The position numbers were made by a program, and so were the translations under genes. A stretch of 64,000 nucleotides of DNA from SIG603 sp963621245 (lineage in GTDB: Bacteria; Bacillota; Clostridia; Oscillospirales; Acutalibacteraceae), in the NCBI GenBank assembly GCA_963621245.1, contig CAVFCW010000001.1, forward strand, positions 62,001-126,000, read 5' to 3'. Positions 8,219 to 15,886 of the stretch are shown piece by piece. Below the pieces are notes generated by a model that worked only from the letters and a program-made list of their open reading frames with translations, did not search any database and was not told the origin of the DNA. Position 1 is the first letter of the stretch. The number at the start of each line of letters is the position of its first letter.

Positions 8219-9571
8219 ATGAAAAACTTTATTTTTATCTCGCCGAACTTCCCAACCAACTACTGGCAGTTCTGCAAGGAGCTCAAAAACAACGGACTCA
8301 ACGTTCTCGGCATAGGCGATTCGCCGTATGACGATCTTCTCCCCGAGCTCAAGGAAAGCCTTAACGAGTACTACAAAGTAGGCTCACTCGAAAACTACGA
8401 TGAGGTTTACAGAGCAGTAGCTTTCTTTGCGTTCAAGTACGGCAAAATCGATTGGCTCGAATCAAACAACGAGTACTGGCTCGAGAGAGACGCTTCTCTT
8501 CGTGAGGACTTCCACATCACAAGCGGATTTATGCCAGCCGATATGGACAGAATCAAGTATAAGTCCAAGATGAAGGCTTACTACGAGCAGGCCGGAATAG
8601 TCACGGCAAGATATCACCTTGTGGACGACATCGAGGGTTGCAAGACTTTCATCGCAGAAGTAGGCTATCCCGTAATTGTAAAGCCTGATAACGGCGTCGG
8701 TGCGGCTAACACATTCAAGCTTAAGAGCGATGAGGATCTCGTTAGCTTCATTGCTGAGAGAAACGAGAAATGGGCAGATATTCCCTACATCATGGAGGAG
8801 TTTGTCGAGGCTGAGGTTAACTCCTACGATGCAATCATCGACTCTAACGGAAATCCGATTTTCGAGACAGGAAACGTAACTCCGAACTCGATTATGGACA
8901 TCGTTAACACAAACGACAACTCAATCTACTATATAGTTAAGGATCTCCCCGAGGACACAAGAAAAGCGGGCCGTGCAACAGTAAAGGCATTCGGCGTAAA
9001 ATCACGATTTGTTCACTTTGAGTTCTTCCGCCTCACCAAAACCCAGAAGGGACTCGGCAGAAAGGGAAAAGTTATCGCTCTCGAGGTCAATATGAGACCG
9101 TGCGGCGGCTTCTCCCCCGATATGATGAACTTTGCAAACTCCACAAACGTCTACAAAATCTGGGCTGATATGATCGCTTTCGATAAGTCCGATTTCCCGC
9201 ACGGCGAGCACGCATTCTGCGGCTACTGCGGACTTAGAGATTCAAAGAGCCACGCCATGAGCCACGATGAGATTATGGCAAAGTACGGCAGTAACATGAA
9301 GATGGTCGGCAAAATTCCCGAGGCACTTTCGGGTGCTATGGGAAACTCTATGTATGTCGCAACATTCCCGACAGAAGAGGAGCTTTGGAACTTCTACAAG
9401 GAGCTCACCGCTTCTGACAAAGAGGAGCTTAACGCCGTAATTGAAGCTGAGAATGCCGCAGAAGAGAAATCGAAGGCGGAGCCGAAAGCAGAAGAAACAG
9501 CGCCGAAAGCCGCAAGGACTTGCAAGACTACAAGAACCAAGACAGCAAAGACGGCTAAAACAACAAAGTAA
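8219..9571 (+). CDS. ATP-grasp ligase with a Lys/Ala/Thr-rich C-terminal tail
   Basis: 450 residues. The ATP-grasp domain covers about residues 110-330: a nucleotide-binding Lys in YPVIVKPDNGVGAA (K155 and glycine loop), the IMEEFVEAEV strand near 191-200, and Mg ligands in LEVNMRP (E289, N291). The N-terminal 100 residues resemble the pre-ATP-grasp domain of carbamoyl-phosphate-synthase-like enzymes. From about residue 412 the protein becomes a low-complexity tail, first Ala/Glu/Lys and then TK/AK repeats with no acidic residues, resembling a histone H1-type tail. A GGAAGG site precedes the start. It is the third gene of an operon with two esterases. ATP-grasp enzymes join a carboxylate to an amine or thiol via an acyl phosphate; the substrates here are unknown. 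Confidence 0.85.
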   Translation: MKNFIFISPNFPTNYWQFCKELKNNGLNVLGIGDSPYDDLLPELKESLNEYYKVGSLENYDEVYRAVAFFAFKYGKIDWLESNNEYWLERDASLREDFHITSGFMPADMDRIKYKSKMKAYYEQAGIVTARYHLVDDIEGCKTFIAEVGYPVIVKPDNGVGAANTFKLKSDEDLVSFIAERNEKWADIPYIMEEFVEAEVNSYDAIIDSNGNPIFETGNVTPNSIMDIVNTNDNSIYYIVKDLPEDTRKAGRATVKAFGVKSRFVHFEFFRLTKTQKGLGRKGKVIALEVNMRPCGGFSPDMMNFANSTNVYKIWADMIAFDKSDFPHGEHAFCGYCGLRDSKSHAMSHDEIMAKYGSNMKMVGKIPEALSGAMGNSMYVATFPTEEELWNFYKELTASDKEELNAVIEAENAAEEKSKAEPKAEETAPKAARTCKTTRTKTAKTAKTTK

Positions 9572-9586
9572 AATTAAATAAAACAA

Positions 9587-9637
9587 TAAAAATTCCTCCC
9601 GTTTGCCTTTAAGACAAATGAGAGGAATTTTGTTTTT
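9587..9637. terminator. Bidirectional intrinsic terminator between the ATP-grasp gene and the small minus-strand gene
   Basis: AAAATTCCTC pairs with GAGGAATTTT around a 23-base loop that can itself pair partly. T runs follow on both strands. Confidence 0.8.
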
Positions 9638-9654
9638 TGTAAATTCAAGAATTA

Positions 9655-9966
9655 TCAATAATAAATCCGTACTCTTTTCTTTCCCGTGAAAATCGTATCG
9701 GTCACAACGGTAAAATCGTGATAAGTACCAACCTCAACATCGTTATAGAAATTTTCGGAAACATCTACATCGGTGGTGTCCTTGCCTATACCCAACTTGG
9801 ATGTTTGGGCACGAACATAGTATTTTGGCATTGACTTGTCTGCACTGCTGTGCGGCGCACCTTCCGAAACAATCAAAAGGCTTTTTGTCTCTGTCACCGA
9901 CTCGTTAACCAAAAACTTGTGATAAATAAAAGGCGACAACAATGCCAAAAATACCACTAATATCAT
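9655..9966 (-). CDS. Small hypothetical protein with N-terminal membrane helix
   Basis: 103 residues as read from the ATG at 9966. A hydrophobic helix (residues 1-17) is followed by an extracytoplasmic-type domain with alternating polar strands (KYYVRAQTSKLG, YHDFTVVTDTIF) and the end KRVRIYY. I do not recognise the family. The ATG lacks a ribosome site. Upstream in the same frame the codons read TKRTEITTRV, a typical basic segment before a membrane helix, but without a start codon. An ATG at 10000 would supply MN if one base of the AAA at 9992-9994 were extra. The gene may therefore carry a start-proximal frameshift. Confidence 0.5.
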   Translation of the reverse strand: MILVVFLALLSPFIYHKFLVNESVTETKSLLIVSEGAPHSSADKSMPKYYVRAQTSKLGIGKDTTDVDVSENFYNDVEVGTYHDFTVVTDTIFTGKKRVRIYY

Positions 9967-10075
9967 TACCCTAGTGGTTATTTCCGTTCTCTTTGTTCAT
10001 TTGGATTTGTAAGTGTTTCTTCTCATTAAATTTACCGTATTTTCTCTAATTTTTCCGTACCGTTTTATACCCGTA

Positions 10076-10540
10076 CTATTCCACTATCAGCTCCATTATT
10101 GTGCGCTGGGGTTTCATTCCGAGCTTTTCGTAAAATTTTCTCGCTCCGTCATTGAAATCCCAACAGCAAAGCACAACATTGTAACAGCCGTTGTTTTTTG
10201 CCAAATCGACAACATAATTGAAAAGTTTTGTCGCAATTCCGCGGTGACGGCAGTTTTCATCAACGCAAAGGTTAGAAATATAAATTCTCTCCTCGCCCTT
10301 CAACTGCTCGCTTTTGAGAATTATCTGAATCTCGAATATCACATATCCGACAACAGTCTCATTCTCTTCATAAACATAAATTTCTTTCTCTTCACCCTTT
10401 ATCAAAGAGATTATCTCCTCGCTGTCCCTATCGATTACGGGATTGAACAGGTCGGGTCTTCCCTGCGAATGAAGTCTGTCAGCCTCAAGCATAATCGGCT
10501 TTATAAGCTCCACATCCCTGATTTCGGCTCGCCTAATCAT
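10076..10540 (-). CDS. GNAT family N-acetyltransferase
   Basis: 154 residues starting MIRRAEIRDVELI. It has the GNAT order: N-terminal strand and helix, ETVVGYVIFEI (beta4), YISNLCVDENCRHRGIATKLF (beta4/alpha3 with the Q/RxxGxG/A acetyl-CoA loop as RHRGIA), and a C-terminal GCYNVVLCCWDFNDGARKFYEKLGM segment. It would acetylate a small molecule or protein amine using acetyl-CoA; the substrate is unknown. The ATG at 10540 is chosen because the fold begins there; a longer frame upstream would add a hydrophobic leader without homology. It is a single gene. Confidence 0.8.
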   Translation of the reverse strand: MIRRAEIRDVELIKPIMLEADRLHSQGRPDLFNPVIDRDSEEIISLIKGEEKEIYVYEENETVVGYVIFEIQIILKSEQLKGEERIYISNLCVDENCRHRGIATKLFNYVVDLAKNNGCYNVVLCCWDFNDGARKFYEKLGMKPQRTIMELIVE

Positions 10541-10661
10541 GTTTTTTTCATACCTCACACCTAAAAGTAAATATATCAGTATTCTATACTTATTCATATA
10601 AAAAAGCAAACCTAAAATTGTGGAAAAAGTAAAGATTTAAAATAAATTTTGTAAAAAGTGA

Positions 10662-10689
10662 TTGAAAATTTGCAAAAAAACGCTATAAT
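10662..10689 (+). promoter_or_regulatory. Predicted promoter of the sugar ABC transporter operon
   Basis: TTGAAA (10662-10667), a 16-base spacer and TATAAT (10684-10689), in an A/T-rich stretch that could act as an UP element. The start site would be near 10696, giving a leader of about 60 bases. Confidence 0.75.
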
Positions 10690-10711
10690 AATAGTTGCTA
10701 TAAATAATAAC

Positions 10712-10732
10712 GCCTCACTTTTATTGTGAGGC
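10712..10732 (+). other. Leader hairpin upstream of the sugar-binding lipoprotein gene
   Basis: A perfect 7-bp inverted repeat, GCCTCAC and GTGAGGC, with a 7-base loop lies between the predicted start site and the GGAGG ribosome site. It is not followed by a T run, so it is more likely a 5' stabilising hairpin or an operator than a terminator. Confidence 0.6.
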
Positions 10733-10758
10733 AAAATTTAACATTGGAGGATTTTACA

Positions 10759-11904
10759 ATGAAAAAGCTTATTGCTATGCTTCTTGCATTAGCCATGGCT
10801 GCTTCTCTCGTAGCTTGCTCTTCATCTTCAAGCGACTCTTCTTCAAGCGCCGCTTCCGAGGAAAGCGCTCAGGCTTCGAGCGAATCAACAACCGAGGAAT
10901 CCACAGATTCCACAGCATCTGCCGATGCTACTCACATCTACATTCTCACAGCAAGTGAAGACCACGGCTGGACAGGTTCCGTTGCTACCTTCGCTAAGGA
11001 GAAGGCAGAGGAAGTAAATGCCGAGGGCAAGTACACAGCAGAGGTTATCACATCTGCAGACGCTGCCGAGCAGATTAAGAACATCGAGGATATCCTTGCT
11101 AAGAACGAGAAGAACATCGCTTTCGCTATTCAGCCGATTGACGATACAGTTCAGTCCGCTATTCAGCAGATCGTTGACGCAGGCATCCCCTACACAGCAT
11201 TCGACAGAATCATCGACGCTGTTTCCGATTCAGCTGTTGCTAACGTTAAGGGCGACAACTCCGGTATCGGTACTGCTGCTGCCGCTTACTTTGTAAGCCT
11301 TGGCATGAAGCCGGGCGACAAGGTTCTCGTTCTCGAGGGCGACACTTCTTCCGTTACTACACTTCGTGATCAGGGATTCACAGATTACCTCCTCGGCAAC
11401 GCTGAGTTCGAGGGCGCAACAATTGCTGACGCTGACAAGTGGACACAGGATCAGATCGACTCCGCAGTTGAATATTCCGGTGCTATGAACTGGAGCCGTT
11501 CCGCTACTAAGGACTACTTCGAGACATACCTCGGAGATTCCTCAAACGCTGACACAAAGTGGATCTATGCAGAAGACGATGAGCTCTCCATGGGCGTATT
11601 CGAGGCTCTTGCCGGCGGCGGAATCGACGAGACAACAAAGGACACATTCCTTGCTAATGCTCCTGCTATCACAGGTTGCGGCGGTCTCGGCGAGATGTAC
11701 GACGTTATCCGCGGTGATGAGTATGCAGACCTCTCTGCTTCCTTCTCCGGCGTTTGCTCCGTTACATACAGCCCGTCTATGATTCAGACAACAGTTCAGG
11801 ATCTTATCGATTACCTCGACGGCAAAGATGTTGCTCAGGATCACGTTATCGCTTGCGAGAACGTTGTAGCTGACAATGTTGACAACTACAAGTCATTCAA
11901 CTAA
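10759..11904 (+). CDS. Sugar ABC transporter substrate-binding lipoprotein (ribose/galactose type)
   Basis: 381 residues. A lipoprotein signal peptide ends at SLVAC with the lipid-modified Cys at residue 20, followed by a Ser/Glu/Thr linker (about 21-60) and a periplasmic-binding-protein fold of the ribose/galactose class (PF13407-like; ITSADAAEQIKNIEDIL, FAIQPIDDTVQSAI). It captures a sugar outside the cell and delivers it to the ATPase/permease encoded next. GGAGG lies eight bases before the ATG. Codon use is strongly biased (GCT, AAG, GAC, TTC), unlike its neighbours and typical of very high expression. It is separated from the ATPase gene by a terminator hairpin. The sugar is not determined by the sequence. 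Confidence 0.93.
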   Translation: MKKLIAMLLALAMAASLVACSSSSSDSSSSAASEESAQASSESTTEESTDSTASADATHIYILTASEDHGWTGSVATFAKEKAEEVNAEGKYTAEVITSADAAEQIKNIEDILAKNEKNIAFAIQPIDDTVQSAIQQIVDAGIPYTAFDRIIDAVSDSAVANVKGDNSGIGTAAAAYFVSLGMKPGDKVLVLEGDTSSVTTLRDQGFTDYLLGNAEFEGATIADADKWTQDQIDSAVEYSGAMNWSRSATKDYFETYLGDSSNADTKWIYAEDDELSMGVFEALAGGGIDETTKDTFLANAPAITGCGGLGEMYDVIRGDEYADLSASFSGVCSVTYSPSMIQTTVQDLIDYLDGKDVAQDHVIACENVVADNVDNYKSFN

Positions 11905-11948
11905 CAGTTAATTACTTGTCAAAAAATCAATAATTCTTGATTTATATG

Positions 11949-11982
11949 AAATGGGAGACTTGATAAAAGTCTCTCATTTTTG
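11949..11982 (+). terminator. Internal terminator/attenuator between the binding protein and ATPase genes
   Basis: AAATGgGAGACTT pairs with AAGTCTCtCATTT around a five-base loop, followed by T5. Its position inside the transport operon would lower transcription of the ATPase and permease relative to the binding protein. Confidence 0.8.
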
Positions 11983-12060
11983 TATAATATTTTTAGGTGT
12001 GTTTACTTTTAGCTGTATGCTAACTCTATATTACATCAAATATACATTAGAGGTTAGAAT

Positions 12061-13557
12061 ATGAGTTTACTATCCATGAAAGGTATTTGCAAGTCGTTCA
12101 GCGGTGTTCAGGTTCTGAACAACGTTTCGCTTGACGTGGAAAAGGGCGAAGTTCACGCTCTTCTCGGCGAAAACGGTGCGGGAAAATCCACACTTATGAA
12201 CGTGCTGACAGGCGTCTACCCCAAGGACAGCGGTACGGTGACCTTTGACGGCAAAACTTATGACTCAATGACAATAAGACAATCCGAAGATATCGGCATT
12301 GCGTTTGTCCACCAGGAGCTTAATCTTTTCAACGACCTTAAGGTCTACGAGAATATTTTTCTCACGAAGGAGTACACAACTAAGCTCGGCACGGTGAAGA
12401 AAAAGCAAATGAAAGAGGAGGCAAGAAGACTCTTTGATGAACTTGGCGTTGACATCAACCCCGATGAGTTGGTTGCAAACCTAAAGACAAGCCAAAAACA
12501 GCTGCTTGAAATAAGCAAGGCGCTTTTCTTCAAGGCTAAACTTCTCATTCTTGACGAGCCGACAACTTCCCTTAACAACTCGGAAATCGAACACCTTTTC
12601 AGCATTCTGAGAAGGCTTAAATACGAGGGCACAAGCTTCATCTTTATCTCCCATAAAATGCCCGAAATTTTCGCACTTGCCGATTCCTACACTGTTTTCA
12701 GAAACGGCTCTTACATCGCAAGCGGTAAAATTACCGACACAACTCCCGAAAAAGTAACGGAGTTGATGGTCGGTCACGCATCCGGCAACGGTGAGCTTTA
12801 CAAGCCGAGAAAATACGGCGAAACTGTTCTTAAGCTCGATAACCTAACGGGTGACGGATTCAAAAATGTTTCTCTCGAGGTCAAAAAGGGTCAGATAGTC
12901 GGTCTTACGGGACTTCAGGGTTCGGGCTCAAGCGAAGTTCTTCAGGGAATTTTCGGAACGGGCCACGTTCATTCGGGCACGATTGAGGTTTTCGGTGAGA
13001 AACTTCACCCGAACTCAATCCACAAGGCTATGAAGAGCAAAATTGCCATGCTCCCCGGCAACAGAAAAGAAAATTCCGTTGTAGCCGACATGAGCCTTCT
13101 CGAGAATATGTATCTTGCGGAGCACACGCTCTCCTCAAAAAAATTCGTGATTTCTTATAAGGGCGAAAAAGCAAAGTTCGAGAACTACAAAAAGATGCTC
13201 AACATCAAAGCGCAGTCCCCCGACGACGGCATTTTGTCTCTTTCGGGCGGAAACCAGCAGAAGGTTTTCATCGCGCGCTGGCTCAATACGGACGCCGAAA
13301 TTCTTCTCTTTGATAACCCGACTCAAGGAATTGACGTCGGCGCCAAGGAAGAAATTTATGCGCTCATTCTCAAGCTTGCCGAGGCGGGAAAAACAATTCT
13401 TATCAATACTCTCGAAATTCCCGAGATTCAAAAGGTTGCCGACTACTGCGCGGTTTTCTACGAGGGAAGCATCGTAAAGCTTTTAACTCACGATAAAATT
13501 GAAGAAAAGACAGTTATGCTGTATTCTACAGGCTCGACTGCATCTGAGGAGGATTAA
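12061..13557 (+). CDS. Sugar ABC transporter ATP-binding protein, two fused ABC domains (RbsA/MglA type)
   Basis: 498 residues. The N-terminal domain has Walker A GENGAGKST (36-44), a signature region reading LKTSQKQLLEISKAL in place of LSxGQ, and Walker B LLILDEPTTSL. The C-terminal domain has a degenerate Walker A (GLTGLQGSGSSE) and an intact signature LSGGNQQKVFIARWL with Walker B LLFDNPTQGIDVG. This asymmetry is normal for the carbohydrate importer family CUT2. The enzyme powers uptake through the permease encoded two bases downstream. It follows the internal terminator; a TATAAT at 11983-11988 could be a secondary promoter but lacks a clear -35. Confidence 0.93.
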   Translation: MSLLSMKGICKSFSGVQVLNNVSLDVEKGEVHALLGENGAGKSTLMNVLTGVYPKDSGTVTFDGKTYDSMTIRQSEDIGIAFVHQELNLFNDLKVYENIFLTKEYTTKLGTVKKKQMKEEARRLFDELGVDINPDELVANLKTSQKQLLEISKALFFKAKLLILDEPTTSLNNSEIEHLFSILRRLKYEGTSFIFISHKMPEIFALADSYTVFRNGSYIASGKITDTTPEKVTELMVGHASGNGELYKPRKYGETVLKLDNLTGDGFKNVSLEVKKGQIVGLTGLQGSGSSEVLQGIFGTGHVHSGTIEVFGEKLHPNSIHKAMKSKIAMLPGNRKENSVVADMSLLENMYLAEHTLSSKKFVISYKGEKAKFENYKKMLNIKAQSPDDGILSLSGGNQQKVFIARWLNTDAEILLFDNPTQGIDVGAKEEIYALILKLAEAGKTILINTLEIPEIQKVADYCAVFYEGSIVKLLTHDKIEEKTVMLYSTGSTASEED

Positions 13558-13559
13558 TC

Positions 13560-14582
13560 ATGGATACTAAGAAGAAAGGCTCGGTTCTCGGCAAGATTTG
13601 GTCGCAGTACAGCTTTGTTTTCGTTTTCATAGCAATTTTCATTGTTTACGCCATAGTAAGCAGCTCGCTCACTTGGAACGGCGTTATGCTCGTTTTCAGA
13701 CATTCTGCCGTTGTCGGCGTTCTTGCCATCGGCATGGGACTTGTCTGCTTAACTGGTGAAATCGATCTTTCCGTCGGCTCAATGCTCGCCCTCATCGGCG
13801 GACTTTCGGTTGTTTGCTTCAACCTCACGGGAAACATTTTTCTCACGGCATTATTCTCGCTGTTTGCCGGCGCATTATTCGGCTTGATTAACGGCTTTTT
13901 GGTCGGCGTTGTCGAGATGCCCGCGTTCATCGTAACGCTTGCCACAATGCTTATTTACCGCTCGCTTGCGCAGTACCTTTGCAAGGTTCTTCCGAAAAGC
14001 TACATCGGCAACGGTTCATCCGTTTTCAGAATGGAATCCAAGGGTGATTTCGCAAATCAGTATCAGGCACTTTACGGCTTCGGTAACGGCAAAGTTTTCA
14101 CCGTTCCAATCGTCGGAATTTTGCTTCTTCTCGTCACAGCACTTTTTGTTTACATCTCAACAAGCACAAAGTTCGGCAAGAAGATTTACGCTATCGGCTC
14201 AAACGCTAAAGCAGCCGGTATGGCCGGCATTAACGTAAGCCTCAACAAAACTCTCGTATTTGTTATCGCCGGTGTAATGGTCGGTCTTGCAGCTCTCATT
14301 TGGATTTCTATGAACGGCAGCTGCGACCCCGCAACAACAGGTAACTCAAACGAGATGTACGCTATCGCCGCAGTTGTTCTCGGCGGCATAAGCATGAGCG
14401 GCGGTAAAGGTAAAGTTGTCGGAATTATCTTCGGTGCAATGTCCTACACCGTCATAGATAAAATTATCGTTGCCCTCAAAATGGACTCTCTCATTCAGGA
14501 CTCAATCAAGGGTGTCATCCTCATCATCGTCATCCTTATTCAGGTTGCCGGCCCCAAGCTCAAGCAGAAGTTCGCTAAGTAA
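13560..14582 (+). CDS. Sugar ABC transporter permease (RbsC/MglC type)
   Basis: 340 residues, largely membrane helices (at least eight hydrophobic segments). It carries the family signatures ITAMGMGLVCLTGEIDLSVGS-like (here IGMGLVCLTGEIDLSVGS near residue 60) and the cytoplasmic loop KFGKKIYAIGSNAKAAGMAGI near 205-225 that contacts the ATPase. The start is only two bases after the ATPase stop, and its GAGGAGG site lies inside the end of that gene, so the two are coupled. The importer set (binding protein, fused ATPase, one permease gene forming a homodimer) is complete. Confidence 0.93.
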   Translation: MDTKKKGSVLGKIWSQYSFVFVFIAIFIVYAIVSSSLTWNGVMLVFRHSAVVGVLAIGMGLVCLTGEIDLSVGSMLALIGGLSVVCFNLTGNIFLTALFSLFAGALFGLINGFLVGVVEMPAFIVTLATMLIYRSLAQYLCKVLPKSYIGNGSSVFRMESKGDFANQYQALYGFGNGKVFTVPIVGILLLLVTALFVYISTSTKFGKKIYAIGSNAKAAGMAGINVSLNKTLVFVIAGVMVGLAALIWISMNGSCDPATTGNSNEMYAIAAVVLGGISMSGGKGKVVGIIFGAMSYTVIDKIIVALKMDSLIQDSIKGVILIIVILIQVAGPKLKQKFAK

Positions 14583-14605
14583 TTCAAATCGTATATCAAA
14601 ATATG

Positions 14606-14641
14606 AAAAATCCCGCAGACTTAAATCTGCGGGATTTTTTT
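14606..14641. terminator. Bidirectional intrinsic terminator between the permease and U32 genes
   Basis: AAATCCCGCAGA pairs with TCTGCGGGATTT around a short loop, with T runs on both strands. The two converging operons meet here. Confidence 0.93.
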
Positions 14642-14643
14642 GC

Positions 14644-15873
14644 TTATTTCTCTTTTATAACTCTCAGGTATGCGCCCTTTTTAATGGGATGTTCGCTTTT
14701 AACGTACACCGTCCAAGTCGGATGCGGCGCAACGTCAATGGGATTCATGTCAGCGTCAAAAATCTCATCGAGTTTAATCTCGAAAACATCGCTTTGAGGC
14801 TCGAGAACATCGGCTGTCTGACCTTTAAAGAAACGGTTTCTCTGCGAAAGTTTGGCAAGCTTTTTCTCCTCGTCATAGCCCTCGCAAATTGCAACAACCT
14901 CATATTCTCTTATGTAGGAACCCGTGTCTGTTTTCTGCCCCGGCTCTGTCCCCATATAGAAACCGGTGCTGTACTCCCGATGGCTTATCTTATCGGCTTC
15001 ACGGCTTATCCACTCGGGCATTTTCTCGCCCGGATGATTGAAGTTAAAGTCGATAGCTTTTCTGTAAGCATTGGTGATACAAGCCACATAATAAGCGGAT
15101 TTTGCTCTGCCCTCAATTTTAAGGCTTGTAATTCCGCAATCGATAATCTCATCGATATGGTCGATCATACACATATCACGGGAATTCATGATGAAGGTCT
15201 TTCCCTTCTCCTCGTAAATATCGAAGTACTGACCCTCACGCTTGCCCTCGGAGAGTGTGTATTCCCAGCGGCAAGGCTGAGCGCAATCTCCACGGTTTGC
15301 GTCTCTTCCGGTGAGATAGCTCGAAAGCAAGCATCTGCCCGAGAACGACATGCACATAGCACCGTGCACAAAAGCCTCAATCTCGAGGTCTTTCGGAGTG
15401 TTCTCACGGATTTCTTTTATCTCGGGAAGCGAAAGTTCTCTTGCCAAAACGACACGCTTTGCGCCCATCTTATAGAAAGCGTTTGCGGTCTCGTAATTAA
15501 TAACGCCCGCCTGAGTGGAAACGTGAATATCGACGCTCGGAGCGTATTTTTTTGCCATTTCCATAATGCCAAGATCGGCAATGATGAATGCGTCCACGCC
15601 GATTTTTTCGCAGTGCGAAAGGAAATCGGGAAGCTCCTTAAGCTCGTCATTGTGCGGAATTGTGTTGCACGTGACGTGAACTCTCACGCCCTTTTCGTGA
15701 CATCTTCTCACCGCCTCGGCAAGCTCCTCATCCGAAAAATTGCTCGGTGCGGCACGCATGCCAAAGGTCTTACCGGCAAGGTAGACGGCATCGGCACCGT
15801 AATTTAGTGCCGACTCCAATCTCTCCATATCTCCTACCGGAGCAAGAAGCTCCGGTTTTATTCTTTCTGTCAT
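14644..15873 (-). CDS. U32 family protein (collagenase-like; probable tRNA hydroxylation factor, TrhP-like)
   Basis: 409 residues. It begins MTERIKPELLAPVGDME with the TIM-barrel-like N-terminal motif ELLAPVG and GADAVYLAGKTFGMRA. It contains the U32 signature region EAFVHGAMCMSFSGRC...GDCAQPCRW (about 165-200), whose cysteines bind a cofactor in characterised members. A C-terminal beta domain follows. Members once called collagenases include TrhP, needed for 5-hydroxyuridine in tRNA, which fits a housekeeping operon better than a secreted protease; there is no signal peptide. The ATG at 15873 has an AAAGGG site six bases upstream. It is the last gene of the thyX-tmk-DJ-1-mltG-U32 operon. Confidence 0.85.
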   Translation of the reverse strand: MTERIKPELLAPVGDMERLESALNYGADAVYLAGKTFGMRAAPSNFSDEELAEAVRRCHEKGVRVHVTCNTIPHNDELKELPDFLSHCEKIGVDAFIIADLGIMEMAKKYAPSVDIHVSTQAGVINYETANAFYKMGAKRVVLARELSLPEIKEIRENTPKDLEIEAFVHGAMCMSFSGRCLLSSYLTGRDANRGDCAQPCRWEYTLSEGKREGQYFDIYEEKGKTFIMNSRDMCMIDHIDEIIDCGITSLKIEGRAKSAYYVACITNAYRKAIDFNFNHPGEKMPEWISREADKISHREYSTGFYMGTEPGQKTDTGSYIREYEVVAICEGYDEEKKLAKLSQRNRFFKGQTADVLEPQSDVFEIKLDEIFDADMNPIDVAPHPTWTVYVKSEHPIKKGAYLRVIKEK

Positions 15874-15886
15874 ACTAACCCTTTCT

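Noticed and set aside
9973..10000. A nine-codon mini-frame from the ATG at 10000
   Set aside because: It ends at a stop overlapping the small anchored gene's upstream region; it is better explained as the broken start of that gene than as a leader peptide.
10013..10564. A plus-strand frame of 183 codons opposite the GNAT gene
   Set aside because: It is antisense to a gene with clear GNAT motifs, and its composition is rich in Phe/Leu/Ile without domain or start signal.
14470..15807. A 445-codon open frame on the plus strand
   Set aside because: It runs antisense to the U32 gene and the end of the permease gene, crosses the bidirectional terminator, has no ribosome site and no recognisable domain. 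It is a shadow of the U32 coding frame.
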